DNA of 51,955 nt. It comes from Planctomycetota bacterium. Lineage in GTDB: Bacteria > Planctomycetota > UBA1135 > UBA2386. A program made the translations under genes and the position numbers. Each line of letters opens with the position of its first letter. The stretch's first letter is position 1. This document shows positions 36,099 through 45,700 of the stretch, piece after piece. The notes beneath the pieces were generated by a model. The model did not search any database. It saw only the letters and a list, made by a program, of their open reading frames with translations, and was not told the DNA's origin. Where the stretch lies: positions 1 to 51,955 of the forward strand of contig CANEYR010000021.1 in NCBI GenBank assembly GCA_947444055.1, given 5' to 3'.

Positions 36099-36114
36099 CG
36101 GCGCCCGGGCGCCG
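36099..36114. promoter_or_regulatory. 16-bp perfect palindrome upstream of pyrC
   Basis: CGGCGCCCGGGCGCCG is a perfect palindrome ending 22 bp before the pyrC start codon, in the divergent region between pyrC and the secreted-protein gene. It may be an operator; in a GC-rich genome chance cannot be excluded. Confidence 0.35.
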
Positions 36115-36136
36115 TCGTCGCTATCGTGCCGCGCCG

Positions 36137-37174
36137 ATGCGCCTCACTTTCACTCGTCCGGACGATTGGCACCTGCATCTGCGCGACGGCGACGCCTTGG
36201 CCGCCGTCCTGCCGGACACCGCGCTGCGCTTTGGGCGCGCCATCGTGATGCCGAACCTGAAGCCGCCGGTGACCACGGTCGCCGCGGCCGCCAGCTACCG
36301 ACAGCGCATCCTCGCCGCGTTGCCGCGCGGGTCGACGTTCGAACCGCTGATGACGCTGTATCTGACCGATCGCACGCCCGTGAGCGAGATCGCCGCCGCC
36401 AAGGCCAGCGGCTTCGTGCACGCGGTGAAGTTCTATCCAGCGGGTGCGACCACCAATTCGGAGAACGGCGTCACCGAGTGGCGACACGTTCACGCCGTGC
36501 TCGCGGCGATGGAGCAACAGGACATGCCGCTGCTCGTGCACGGCGAAGTCACCGATGCCGAGGTCGATGTGTTCGATCGCGAGCGCGTCTTTCTCGATCG
36601 CCAGCTGGCACCACTGCAGCGCGACTTCCCGGGACTGCGCATCGTGCTCGAACACGTCACCACCGCCGACGCCGTCGACTACGTCAAGCAAGCTGGCCCG
36701 CGCACGGCGGCGACCATCACGGCCCATCACCTGTTGTGGAATCGCAACGCGATCTTCCGCGGCGGCCTGCGCCCGCACGCCTACTGCCTGCCGGTGTTGA
36801 AGCGCGAGCGCCATCGCCAAGCGCTGCTCGCGGCGGCCACCGGCGACGAGGCGCGGTTCTTCCTCGGCACGGACAGCGCGCCGCACGCGCGCGCCCAGAA
36901 GGAACAGGACTGCGGTTGTGCTGGCATCTACACGGCGCACGCCGGCATCGAGTTGTATGCCGAAGCCTTTGACCAAGCGGGTGCTCTCGACCGCCTCGAA
37001 GCGTTCGCCAGCCACCGCGGCCCGGACTTCTATCGCCTGCCGCGCAACCGCGACCGCATCACGATCGAGCGCGCGAACTGGCAAGTGCCCGCCGAGTTGC
37101 CGTTCGGCCAAGGTCGCTTGGTGCCGATGCGCGCGGGTGAGACCATCGGTTGGCGGCTCGTCAGCGCGACCTGA
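36137..37174 (+). CDS. pyrC: Dihydroorotase (PyrC type)
   Basis: Protein of 345 residues, the usual length of the class II enzyme. It cyclises carbamoyl-aspartate to dihydroorotate in UMP synthesis. Zinc ligands are all present: DWHLHLRDG (His12, His14), a carboxylated Lys98 in [13 protein letters not shown], His135 in PLLVHGEV, His173 in VLEHVTT, and Asp246 in FLGTDSAPH. The ATG at 36137 starts directly with the family N-terminus [14 protein letters not shown]. It is divergent from the secreted-protein genes and followed by a small membrane protein gene; no other pyrimidine gene is nearby. Confidence 0.95.
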   Translation: MRLTFTRPDDWHLHLRDGDALAAVLPDTALRFGRAIVMPNLKPPVTTVAAAASYRQRILAALPRGSTFEPLMTLYLTDRTPVSEIAAAKASGFVHAVKFYPAGATTNSENGVTEWRHVHAVLAAMEQQDMPLLVHGEVTDAEVDVFDRERVFLDRQLAPLQRDFPGLRIVLEHVTTADAVDYVKQAGPRTAATITAHHLLWNRNAIFRGGLRPHAYCLPVLKRERHRQALLAAATGDEARFFLGTDSAPHARAQKEQDCGCAGIYTAHAGIELYAEAFDQAGALDRLEAFASHRGPDFYRLPRNRDRITIERANWQVPAELPFGQGRLVPMRAGETIGWRLVSAT

Positions 37175-37237
37175 GAAGGAGTGGACAACAATCGCGGCGG
37201 CGCGAGGCCGACCGTAAGGTCACGCCTCGAGGTACTC

Positions 37238-37483
37238 ATGATGCAGAAAGACTGGTTCCCGTTCTTCTCGATGCTGTTCTGGCTCTTCACCAAGGTGACC
37301 GGGCTCTACATGATCCTGTTGGGGCTCGGCGGCGTCGGCGCCCAAGTCATTAGCTTCGACTTCTGGTCGCTCCTGCTGTGGGGACTGGCCCCCATCGCCG
37401 TCGGCTACGTCATCCTGAGCACCGAGATCGTCTTCGACCTCGCCGCGGCGGAGCAGCGTCGGCGCCAATCGGTCGCCAAGTAG
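37238..37483 (+). CDS. Small two-helix membrane protein
   Basis: Protein of 81 residues beginning MMQKDWFPFF, preceded by GAGG six bases upstream of the first ATG (37238); the earlier in-frame GTG at 37181 would add a charged, non-hydrophobic leader. Two membrane helices are clear: WFPFFSMLFWLFTKVTGLYMILLGLGG and FWSLLLWGLAPIAVGYVIL, followed by a short basic tail. I do not recognise the family. It lies 64 bp after pyrC. Confidence 0.6.
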   Translation: MMQKDWFPFFSMLFWLFTKVTGLYMILLGLGGVGAQVISFDFWSLLLWGLAPIAVGYVILSTEIVFDLAAAEQRRRQSVAK

Positions 37484-37584
37484 GCTTCGCGAGGCACCGG
37501 TTGGTCAGCATGAATGCCACGCCGCGGCGAGGCACTTGCACTGGGCGGTTGCTCCAAAGGCCGCCGCGCGGTCCGATTGCATGA

Positions 37585-38793
37585 ATGCTCACGGTACGCC
37601 TGACGTCGTTCACGTTCTTGGCCGCATGGCTCGCTGCCCAGGGACCACAGAACGCACCGCCATCGACCGCAACCGCGACTGTGGCGACGAAGGGCGACGA
37701 GATGCGCCGTGCGTTCGTCGATGCCGATGGTGGCAGAGCCTTCGTGATCAGCGCCGCTGCCGAACAGCTGCTGCTCGCTGACAAGGCAGGCCGCGAACGC
37801 TTCATGGCGACGCTGCGCGCGATTGCCGCGGTGGCGCCAAAGGCGGAGCCTGCTGCCGCGAGCCCTGCCGCACCGACGCCAGCGCCAGCGCCAGTGTCGA
37901 CCAGCCCCGTGGCGACGGCGTTCTCCGCCGACATGGTGCAACAGATGACCAGCGTGGTCACCGGCGACGCCGACGCGCAGAAGGCGAGCTTGGCGAAACT
38001 GGCTGGCGACCAACCCGCCGGTGCCGCCGCCCTCAAGCAACTCGACGACCGCGGCCGTGCGATCCTGGCGCGCGGCGTGCAGACCTTCGTTCGCAAGAAG
38101 GTCGCGACCAACGCGCTCTACGCGGGGCAATACCTTGAGCTGCGCGACTTCCATCCTGAGAGCAGTGATCTGCTGCTGCTGTGGGCCAAGGCCGCACCGC
38201 GCGGCGAACCCAACGCGCAAGCCTTCCGCACCGCCTGCCTGCGCGCGCTGCGCGACACCTTGGCTGCCGAGCACGCTACCGACCGCATCCGCGCCGACCT
38301 GCGCGAGGTCGCAACGAAGGCCCAGTCCACCGGCAACGACGATCTCTTCCTCACTACGGCCTGCGCGCTGCACCAATACGGCGACCCCGAGATGTTCGAT
38401 CGCATCAAGGCGACCGTGTTGAAGGAAGCCGAGTCGAAGGACCCCGCGGCGAAACTGGGGGCACTCAACACGCTCGCGAACTTGCACTACCAACTGCGCA
38501 AGTACGACGACGCCGCCACCTACTACGCCGCCGTCGTCACCGCCGCCGAGGCGATGCCCGACTCGAATGCCAACCTGCCGACCCTGATCTACAACACGGC
38601 CTGCTCACTCGCCCTGGCCGGCAAGGTCGACGAAGCCTTCACCTATCTGGAGAAGGCCCTGGTCACCGCCATCAAGCTCGAACGCCCCTTCGCGCCAGCG
38701 ATGCTCGGTGAAGACCACGACCTCGACAACCTGCGCAAAGACCCGCGCTACCAAGCGCTGCTCGACAAGCACGTCGGCAAGACCGGCAAGTAG
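37585..38793 (+). CDS. Secreted protein with TPR-like C-terminus
   Basis: Protein of 402 residues with signal peptide MLTVRLTSFTFLAAWLAAQ. A Pro/Ala-rich linker (about 84-112, repeated AP pairs) separates an N-terminal domain from a helical region. Residues about 290-370 form TPR-like hairpins (LGALNTLANLHYQLRKYDDAATYYAAVV; LIYNTACSLALAGKVDEAFTYLEKAL), and the tail LDNLRKDPRYQALLDKH is the typical closing motif of TPR proteins. It is probably a periplasmic scaffold. An interrupted hairpin lies just after its stop. Confidence 0.72.
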   Translation: MLTVRLTSFTFLAAWLAAQGPQNAPPSTATATVATKGDEMRRAFVDADGGRAFVISAAAEQLLLADKAGRERFMATLRAIAAVAPKAEPAAASPAAPTPAPAPVSTSPVATAFSADMVQQMTSVVTGDADAQKASLAKLAGDQPAGAAALKQLDDRGRAILARGVQTFVRKKVATNALYAGQYLELRDFHPESSDLLLLWAKAAPRGEPNAQAFRTACLRALRDTLAAEHATDRIRADLREVATKAQSTGNDDLFLTTACALHQYGDPEMFDRIKATVLKEAESKDPAAKLGALNTLANLHYQLRKYDDAATYYAAVVTAAEAMPDSNANLPTLIYNTACSLALAGKVDEAFTYLEKALVTAIKLERPFAPAMLGEDHDLDNLRKDPRYQALLDKHVGKTGK

Positions 38794-38800
38794 CATCGGC

Positions 38801-38823
38801 GGGCCTTAGACGAGGTAAGGGCC
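38801..38823 (+). terminator. Possible stem-loop after the TPR protein gene
   Basis: CCTTA (38804-38808) and TAAGG (38816-38820) pair, with an outer GG/CC after one mismatch, starting 7 bp beyond the TAG stop. There is no clear T-run. Confidence 0.3.
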
Positions 38824-38845
38824 TCCTGTCGGCGTCGGCTCGTGG

Positions 38846-38877
38846 CCGAAGAGGCCGTTACGCTGTAGTCTCTTCGG
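38846..38877. promoter_or_regulatory. Inverted repeat, candidate operator of the Panacea antitoxin-toxin operon
   Basis: CCGAAGAG (38846-38853) and CTCTTCGG (38870-38877) are perfect reverse complements separated by 16 bp, ending 21 bp before the antitoxin ATG. Position and symmetry suit autoregulation. Confidence 0.4.
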
Positions 38878-38898
38878 AGTCATTGCTTGGTCTGCGAC

Positions 38899-39399
38899 AT
38901 GGTCCCCTCGAACGGCGTCAATCTCGACAAGCTCAAGGAACTGATCCTGATCCTTGCGAGGCACAAGTCCGTCTCCAACCTAGGCGTCACCAAGCTCGCG
39001 AAGCTGGTCTACTACATCGACGCTGAAGCGATGCGAGTCCTCGGCGACAGTGTCACGCAATCGGAGTTCATCAAGCACGAGAATGGTCCCGTCCCCAGCC
39101 GAATGGATCGAGCGCTCAAACAACTGTCAAAGGCCGAGTCAATCCGCGTAGTGAAAGAAGAGTTCTTTGCACACCAGCTGAAGAAGGTCGAGGCGATGCG
39201 CGACGCCGACATGCGGCCGTTTCGGCAAGAGGAGTTGGAGATCGTCGATCGAATTGCAAAGAAGCTGGGCCAAGTGTCCGCCGCCGAACTCTCGAGTCTG
39301 AGTCACAAGGAACCGGCTTGGAGAGAAGCGGAGTACCTGGCAAAGCTTGATCCAGAACTCATCCCCTACGGCACCGAGGAAGATCCCGACGAGTTGTGA
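38899..39399 (+). CDS. Panacea/SocA-type (DUF4065) antitoxin
   Basis: Protein of 166 residues from ATG 38899 (an upstream TTG is less likely). It carries the DUF4065/Panacea signature: KLKELILILARHKSVSNLGVTKLAKLVYYIDAEAMRVLG, then FIKHENGPVPSRMDRALKQL, and a helical end with AELSSLSHKEPAWREAE. In characterised cases this domain neutralises different toxins fused or encoded next to it, sometimes by direct binding. The next gene overlaps its stop (GTGA, 39396-39399) and encodes a RelE-like protein, so this is probably the antitoxin of a two-gene pair. Confidence 0.85.
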   Translation: MVPSNGVNLDKLKELILILARHKSVSNLGVTKLAKLVYYIDAEAMRVLGDSVTQSEFIKHENGPVPSRMDRALKQLSKAESIRVVKEEFFAHQLKKVEAMRDADMRPFRQEELEIVDRIAKKLGQVSAAELSSLSHKEPAWREAEYLAKLDPELIPYGTEEDPDEL

Positions 39400-39758
39400 C
39401 CCTCTTCCACTGCACCAAAGGGACAGTCAAGGCAGCCGCCAAGGCGACCCATCCCATCGCTGAGGAGTGTCCCAGGCTCAAGGCGGTGCTGCGCGCCAAT
39501 CCAGAGTACGGAGTCGTGATCCCGGGCACCTCGGGGCTCCGCAAGATGAGGGTGCGCGTCAAGGGCCTGAAAGGCCAGCGAAGTGGTTACCGTGCGATCT
39601 ACAGCAAGCATGAGACGGACGACGGCGTTCGCATCGCCTTCCACTACGTCTACTACAAGGGCGATGCTGCCGATCTGCACCCAGACCAGTATTCCTCACT
39701 GAGAGCTGAAGCTGAACAGCTCGCCCGGGGACTCAACCACGTTGCATGGTCCGACTAG
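39396..39758 (+). CDS. RelE-like toxin partner of the Panacea antitoxin
   Basis: Protein of 120 residues from GTG 39396, which overlaps the antitoxin stop. A helical N-terminus (TVKAAAKATHPIAEECPRLKAVL) is followed by RelE-fold strands: YGVVIPGTSGLRKMRVRVKGL, GQRSGYRAIYSKHET and RIAFHYVYYKGDAADL. The basic strand with RKMRVRVK and RSGYR is what RelE-type mRNA interferases use for substrate contact. Membership of the RelE/HigB superfamily is judged from this pattern and from context; the target is not shown. Confidence 0.68.
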   Translation: MTLFHCTKGTVKAAAKATHPIAEECPRLKAVLRANPEYGVVIPGTSGLRKMRVRVKGLKGQRSGYRAIYSKHETDDGVRIAFHYVYYKGDAADLHPDQYSSLRAEAEQLARGLNHVAWSD

Positions 39759-39771
39759 CGACCGCGGTCGC
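39758..39771. terminator. 14-bp palindrome at the end of the toxin gene
   Basis: GCGACCGCGGTCGC is a perfect palindrome starting at the last base of the toxin stop codon. It may mark a transcript end or a protein-binding site; there is no T-run and no loop, so a simple terminator is doubtful. Confidence 0.25.
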
Positions 39772-39897
39772 CGTGAGCACTGGTCCAGACGTCAAGACAA
39801 CCACGCCACCCGGTGGCAGCCGCCGCGGGTTGGCTTCGCTGGGCGGGGCGATGCCGCCCCCGACTGGCCACCGACGAAGCACTCTGGTCGAAAAAAC

Positions 39898-39972
39898 TGG
39901 AGCGGGTGAAGAGATTCGAACTCTCGACCCTCACGTTGGCAACGTGATGCTCTACCACTGAGCTACACCCGC
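39898..39972 (-). tRNA. tRNA-Gly (GCC)
   Basis: The minus strand folds into a complete cloverleaf. Acceptor GCGGGTG pairs with CACCCGC, and the D-arm has GCTC...GAGC. The anticodon arm is CACGT with loop TTGCCAA (anticodon GCC, glycine), and the T-arm contains GTTCGAATC. CCA is encoded at 39898-39900. A TTTTTT run immediately follows (39891-39896 on the plus strand is A6), which would serve as its terminator. Confidence 0.95.
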
Positions 39973-39976
39973 TCGC

Positions 39977-40014
39977 AGACGGACTAGAAACTAGAAACCA
40001 GACGGACCAGAAAC
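39977..40014. repeat. Short direct repeats in the 5' leader of tRNA-Gly
   Basis: AGACGGACTAGAAAC (39977-39991) and AGACGGACCAGAAAC (40000-40014) differ at one base, and a partial TAGAAAC copy lies between (39992-39998). They sit 5-42 bp upstream of the mature tRNA 5' end. They could be remnants of duplication or regulatory. Confidence 0.55.
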
Positions 40015-40166
40015 GACTCGCGGCGGGCCACTTTCGGCCCCTCTTTTCGAGGGAACCGGGTTGACCTGCCGTTCGAGGGCGCGCATTCGTATGGATCTCA
40101 CCCGTGGATGTCAAGCGCTCCAACCAGGTTCTGACTCAAACCCCTAGCCCCCTCACGCGGCTCTGC

Positions 40167-41978
40167 ATGCTCGAGTCGGCACCAACGACCTTTCCCGAGC
40201 TGCACCAGCGTTGCGTGCGCCCGCACGCCGAACGCGTCTTCTTGCCGCGCCGCCGCGCCCAGCTCCCAGAGCCAATCACGTTCGGCACCTTGCTCGCCGA
40301 CGTCGATGCCTTGGCGATCGCCCTGCTTGATCTTGGCCTGCACCGCGGCGACCGCGTCGGCGTCATTGCCGAGAACCGCTACGAATGGCTGCTGATCGAT
40401 CAAGCCCTGGCCAGCATCGGCAGCATCAGCGTGCCGCGTGGCTCCGACACCACGCCGCGCGAAGTGCAGTTCATCCTGCAGCACAGCGGCTGCCGGTTCG
40501 TGTTTGCCGACGACGACAAGGTTGCGGCCGAACTGCAGTCCGTGCGCGCGCAGTTGCCACAACTGACTCGCATCCTCGTGATGCAGGACACGACGCAATC
40601 GCCTGACGCCATCGCCCTCGGGGACCTGTTGCGCGCGGGCCGTCACTTGTTGACGAAGAACAGCGAATCGCTCGCTGCAGCGCGGGCGACGGTCGTTGCC
40701 GACGACCTCCTGACCATCGTCTACACCAGCGGCACCACCGCCGAACCCAAGGGCGTGATGTTGACGCACGCCAACGTGCTGAGCAACCTGCGTGCGCTCA
40801 TCGACGTGCTCGCCATTCGCGCCAGCGACTCGTTCCTGTCCGTGCTGCCGGCCTGGCACATGTACGAACGCATGATGGACTACTTGGCGATGTCGACCGG
40901 CGCGCAGCTCATCTACACCGACCGGCGCCGCATCAAGGAAGACCTCGCCAACCTGCGCCCAACGGTGTTTGCCGCCGTGCCGCGCATTTGGGAGATGCTG
41001 CACGATGGCATGGTCAGCCACGCCGCCAAGCTGCCCGGAACGCGCGGCCGCATGCTGCGGTATGGCCTTCACCTGGCCCGGCTCGTCGGTGGTCGCCGCG
41101 CCCACGTCGGTCATCGAGTGCTGCATCGGCTGTGGGAATGGCTCGTGCTGCGCCAAGTGCGCGCGAGCCTCGGTGGACGCCTGCGGCTGTGCGTGAGTGG
41201 TGGCGGCTCGCTGCCAGCCCACGTCGACGAAACCATGCTTGGTCTCGGCCTGCCGATGCGCAACGGCTACGGCCTGACCGAGACGAGCCCCGTCGCGTCG
41301 TTGCGTTTGCCTGAGCAGCACGATCCTGGCCACATCGGCCCGCCGTTGCCGCACACGTCGATCCAACCGCGCCGAGCCGATGGCACGGATTGCGCACGCG
41401 GCGAGACCGGCGTGCTGTGGATTCGCGGGCCACAGGTGATGCGTGGCTACTACGCGAACCCGACCAAGACCGCGGAAGTGCTGACCGTCGATGGCTGGTT
41501 CAATTCGGGCGACCTTGGCCACGTCGATGCGCGCGGCAACGTCTGGATCACCGGCCGCGCCAAGGACACGATCGTTCTCGTCGGCGGTGAGAACGTCGAA
41601 CCCGAGCCCGTGGAGTCAGTGATCAAGACGTCCAAGTTGGTCGAGCAAGTCGTCTGCGTCGGCCAAGACCAGAAGAGCCTCGGCGCCTTGATCGTGCCGC
41701 GCATGGACGCGCTCGAACGCGAAGTGCCACGCAGTCGGTGGGACGTTCGCGATGGCGTTCTGCACGGACGCGAAGTGCAGGCGCTGTTACGGCGAGAACT
41801 CGATCGGGTGCTGGTGCGCGAGAACGGCATGCGGCCGTGCGATCGAGTCGCCTCGCTGCGCGTGTTGGCGGAGCCGCTAACGCCGGAGAACGGGCTGTTG
41901 ACGCAGACGATGAAGGTGCGTCGGCACGTAGTGGCGCAGCGTTATGCCGGGTTGCTGGCGGAGATGTTCGGCGGCTGA
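40167..41978 (+). CDS. Long-chain fatty acid-CoA ligase (AMP-forming)
   Basis: Protein of 603 residues of the ANL superfamily, FadD15-like. ATG 40167 starts with TTFPELHQRCV, the usual N-terminus; a GTG at 40104 would add 21 unlikely residues. The AMP-binding P-loop is YTSGTTAEPKG (about residues 185-195), A5 is YGLTETSPVAS (about 368-378), A7 is WFNSGDLGHVD and A8 TGRAKDTIVLVGGENVEPEPVE. The final catalytic Lys region is GLLTQTMKVRR. It activates fatty acids to acyl-AMP and then acyl-CoA, at or near the membrane. It stands alone between tRNA-Gly and the converging thiD operon. Confidence 0.88.
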   Translation: MLESAPTTFPELHQRCVRPHAERVFLPRRRAQLPEPITFGTLLADVDALAIALLDLGLHRGDRVGVIAENRYEWLLIDQALASIGSISVPRGSDTTPREVQFILQHSGCRFVFADDDKVAAELQSVRAQLPQLTRILVMQDTTQSPDAIALGDLLRAGRHLLTKNSESLAAARATVVADDLLTIVYTSGTTAEPKGVMLTHANVLSNLRALIDVLAIRASDSFLSVLPAWHMYERMMDYLAMSTGAQLIYTDRRRIKEDLANLRPTVFAAVPRIWEMLHDGMVSHAAKLPGTRGRMLRYGLHLARLVGGRRAHVGHRVLHRLWEWLVLRQVRASLGGRLRLCVSGGGSLPAHVDETMLGLGLPMRNGYGLTETSPVASLRLPEQHDPGHIGPPLPHTSIQPRRADGTDCARGETGVLWIRGPQVMRGYYANPTKTAEVLTVDGWFNSGDLGHVDARGNVWITGRAKDTIVLVGGENVEPEPVESVIKTSKLVEQVVCVGQDQKSLGALIVPRMDALEREVPRSRWDVRDGVLHGREVQALLRRELDRVLVRENGMRPCDRVASLRVLAEPLTPENGLLTQTMKVRRHVVAQRYAGLLAEMFGG

Positions 41979-42006
41979 TTCCAAAAGCGAATCCTCTCTC
42001 CAGCGA

Positions 42007-42792
42007 TCAAGCCAACGGCGCATCCAGCACCGGCAACGCCCGCCCAAACGGCAACGAGCGCGGCAGCCCATCCTGACTCGCCGAACCCAACACTCGCAGC
42101 AGCGCGGCCAACCAATCGCCGCCGCGACGACACGCCTGCGCGATGCCGGCCCCATGAGCCATACGCGCCGCGATCGCCGACGCCAAGGCACAACCCGTTC
42201 CTCGCACTGGCCCCACATGCTGCCGACTGCGCACGAACGCCAGCCGCTCGTCACCTTGCCACAACACGTCTTCGCAGTGCACGCCCTCCGCGTGCCCACC
42301 CTTCGCCAGCACCGCCTCCGCACCGGCGGCGAGCGCGCGCTTGGCGTCGCCTTCACACACCGCCGCCAACTCGGGCACGTTTGGCGTGAACACCGTCGTG
42401 ATCGGCACCAGCAACTCGAGATAGGCCGCCGCCAAGTCCGAGTTCGCGATCAAGCCACCCGCTGTCGCGGAAAGCACCGGATCGACGACGATCGGCACCT
42501 GACCACGCAGCGCCGTGAGCTCGCGCGCCACCGTGCGAAGCGTCAACGTGTCGGCAATCAGACCGACCTTGACCGCATGCACTTCGCCTTCTTCAAGTAC
42601 CGCGTGCAGCGCGCGACACCACTGCTCGGAAGGCACCGGATAGCACCGACGGAAGGCGAGCCGGTTTTGCTCAGTGAACGCAATTGCGATCGGCAGCGCT
42701 TGCGCATGGTGCAGGGCGATCACGGTCGCGTCGGCGGTAATGCCTGCCCCGCCCGACGGATCGAGCCCACCTAGCAGCAGCACGCGCGGCAT
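42007..42792 (-). CDS. thiD: Hydroxymethylpyrimidine/phosphomethylpyrimidine kinase
   Basis: Protein of 261 residues. MPRVLLLGGLDPSGGAGITAD is the ribokinase-fold N-terminus of ThiD. GQVPIVVDPVLSATAG, TVFTPNVPELAAV, AVLAKGGHAEG and the anion-hole motif VRGTGCALASAIAAR follow in the family order. It phosphorylates HMP and HMP-P for thiamine synthesis. Its ATG (42792) overlaps the stop of the giant SBBP/dockerin gene (TGATG), an odd pairing of a vitamin enzyme with a secreted protein. No other thi gene is present. Confidence 0.9.
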   Translation of the reverse strand: MPRVLLLGGLDPSGGAGITADATVIALHHAQALPIAIAFTEQNRLAFRRCYPVPSEQWCRALHAVLEEGEVHAVKVGLIADTLTLRTVARELTALRGQVPIVVDPVLSATAGGLIANSDLAAAYLELLVPITTVFTPNVPELAAVCEGDAKRALAAGAEAVLAKGGHAEGVHCEDVLWQGDERLAFVRSRQHVGPVRGTGCALASAIAARMAHGAGIAQACRRGGDWLAALLRVLGSASQDGLPRSLPFGRALPVLDAPLA

Positions 42793-45700
42793 CACTGCAC
42801 TTGCACGAGACTCGCCAGCGCCAAGCGGCCGACGTTGGACACCGTCAATTCCTGCGTGCCCACGAGCTGCGTCGGCGGCACGAAGAACGTGAGTTCCCGC
42901 GGGGTGGCACTGCCGAGAGCCAGGGCTTGGCCGCCGAGCGTTACCGTCGCCGAACGCCAATCTGGAAACAGCCCAGCCAACGTGAACCAAGCGCCGCGCG
43001 GAATGAGGGCCGGGGTCGTGAAGATGGTGGCGCGGCCCAGCAGGGCCTGTCGCGTCGCCTGCATGTCGACCATTGTGATCGCACCATCGCCATCGACGTC
43101 GGCCGCACGCTCGATCGATCCCAGCTGCACGATCTGGCGGCGCAGATCGACCACCGTGCGAGTGCCATCGCGGTCCATGTCTCCCGGCAATTCCCCGATC
43201 ACGAGCACGCGACCGTCGGCGCGTCCGGGCGCCGCCACGCGCACGTCGGGGCCAACGCCCGAACCCACCGCCCGCAAGTTCCACGAATTGGTCGACGCGA
43301 TGGTGAGGGCGATTTCGGCGGAGGCACCAGACGGATCCGCGAGCAGATCCCCGACGAGGCGCAAGCGAACGGTGCCGTTGGCTGGAATGGTGCAGCCGCT
43401 GAGGAGCACCGCGGTTTCGCGGTTGTCGACGAGCACGGGGAGCGGTCCAGCGACCAAGGTCGGCGAGGCCGTCGAGCCAACTTCGTCGCGGTAGATGCGC
43501 AGCGCAGTGAGCCGCGACGGCGCATCGCCGGCACCCGCTACCAACACGTTGACCGCATCGAGCACCAACTCGCGCGCGGTCACGTTCTGCAAAGACACCG
43601 CCAGCAGTTCGTGTTCCCCTTCCTGCACGCGCGCCGCGGCGTCGACGGGATCCGAGGTCACGATCAAGCTGTCGCCAAAACTGGTGACGAGATCAAACTT
43701 GAGCACGACGCCATCTTCGACGCCGCGCAGCAGCGGCTGATAGCTCGCTGGTGCGATGGGGAAGTCGGCAGAGAACGTGAACCCACCCACCACGGCGATG
43801 CCGCTGTTCGACAACGTCACGCAATCGAGCACGTCCTGGTTGGTGCCGCCCAGGTACGTGGAGTACGTGATGGTCGAACCACCGTTGGTCAAGAAGGTCA
43901 GGAACGCATCGAGGTTGCCGCCAGAGTGCACCCCTTGCACCGCGTCCAACGTGACTGGGAACCCAGCCCCAGCCTCGCCAACCACTGCGATGCCCGCCGT
44001 CGACACATCGATGCCGCGCACCTTGTCGCCGCTCGGGCTGCCGAGGAACGTCGAGAACACCAGCGTCTGGCCGTTTGCTGACAGTTGCGTGACGAAGCCA
44101 TCGGTGCCGCCACTCTTGCTGCCCTGCGGCACGTTCAAGGTGACGGGGAAGTTGCTCGACGCGGTCGTGCCACCAACCCAAATCGTTCCATCCGGCGCGG
44201 CGTTCACGCACAACGCGAAGTCCTGGTCGAGGCCGCCGAGATAGGTCGAGAAGGTTGCGGTCGCTCCATTGCTGCTGAGCCGCGTGACAATGCCATCGGC
44301 GGCGCCGCTTGGAGCAGGGCGCACCACGTTCGGGGTCGTCGGATAGTCCGTGGCGAACGTCCATCCACACGCCACTGGCTGGTTGCTGACCGGGTCGCGA
44401 TCGATGGCGACGAATTGGTCGTTGAAGAATCCGCCAACGTAGGTCGAGAACACGAGACTCTGTGCGTTCGCAGCGACGCGCGTGATGAACCCGTCGGTGG
44501 TCACACCAGGTACACCGGCCAACACCGGCTGGAACACGCCTGGCGTCACCGGGAAGTTGGGCGAGCTGGTCCAACCTGCCACGGTCGCCACCCCCGTCGG
44601 GTCCACCACCACGTCTTCGGCCACGTCATCGTAGAGGCCGCCTAGATACGTCGAGGACAACAGTTGGTCGCCGGCTGCCGACAGTCGGGTGAGGAAGCCA
44701 TCACCGACATCGAGAAACAAGCTGGCGCCACCGTACGTGGGCTGGAGCGCCGCCGGGGTCACCGGAAAATTGGGCGACTGCGTGTAGCCAACCACGGTTG
44801 GGGTATCGCCAGGACCAAGGTCGAGGCCGCGAACTTCTTCTGCGCGCAGGCCACCGAGATAGGTCGAGAACTGCAGCGTGGTCCCCGCATCGTTCAGGCG
44901 CGCCACGAACGCGTCGGCGCCGCCGGTCGTGCGGTATGCCCCGGGCGTCGTCGGAAAGTCCGTCGAACTGGCCCAGCCGGCACACCAAACGCCCACCCCT
45001 TCGCGCCAACGCAGCGCATTGACGCTGTCGGTAAGGCCACCGCCGAGGAACGTGCCCCAGACGACACCGGGATCCACCACCGCTTGCCAACGCGGGTCGA
45101 GGTCGGCGGCGACGAAGCCGTAGGTCTTCGCATCGAGCAACCGGAAGGCAACGGGCAACGGGCGTTGGCCGTTCGGCGTGCACTGCCACGCCACCGGCGC
45201 TTCTTGCACGAGCTCGTAGTCACCTGCCGCCGCGGCGATCTTCGCGCACAGGCGACCGGCGGCATCGATGCGCAACTCGTCGACACCTTCGCACTGAGCA
45301 GCGAAGCGCGCGAGGTCGGCGCCAGGCGCCAACAGCAAGTCGTACTCAAAGGGTCCACGACGCTCGGCCGGCAGCGGCCGAAACACGACATCGATGCCGG
45401 CGTAGACGCCGCGCGCGATCACCCGTTCATAACTCGGCACGCCGCTCTGCCAACGGCGGCGATCGTTGCCGACGAAGAAGTGCCGCTGCGTGGCGAGCTG
45501 GGTCTGCGGCTCAAACGTCGGTGACTGCGCCGCCAAAAACCGCGTGCGCACAACACAACCAGATTGTTCGCGCGGGGTGCGGCGGTCATCCGGCCGCGGT
45601 GCCGACCAGCGCTCGAATCGCAGCGTGTAGCCATCATCATGCAACCACGCCATCGAGTCGCCGATCGCCGCGAATCGCACCGCCTCCGCCCACTGCCCGC

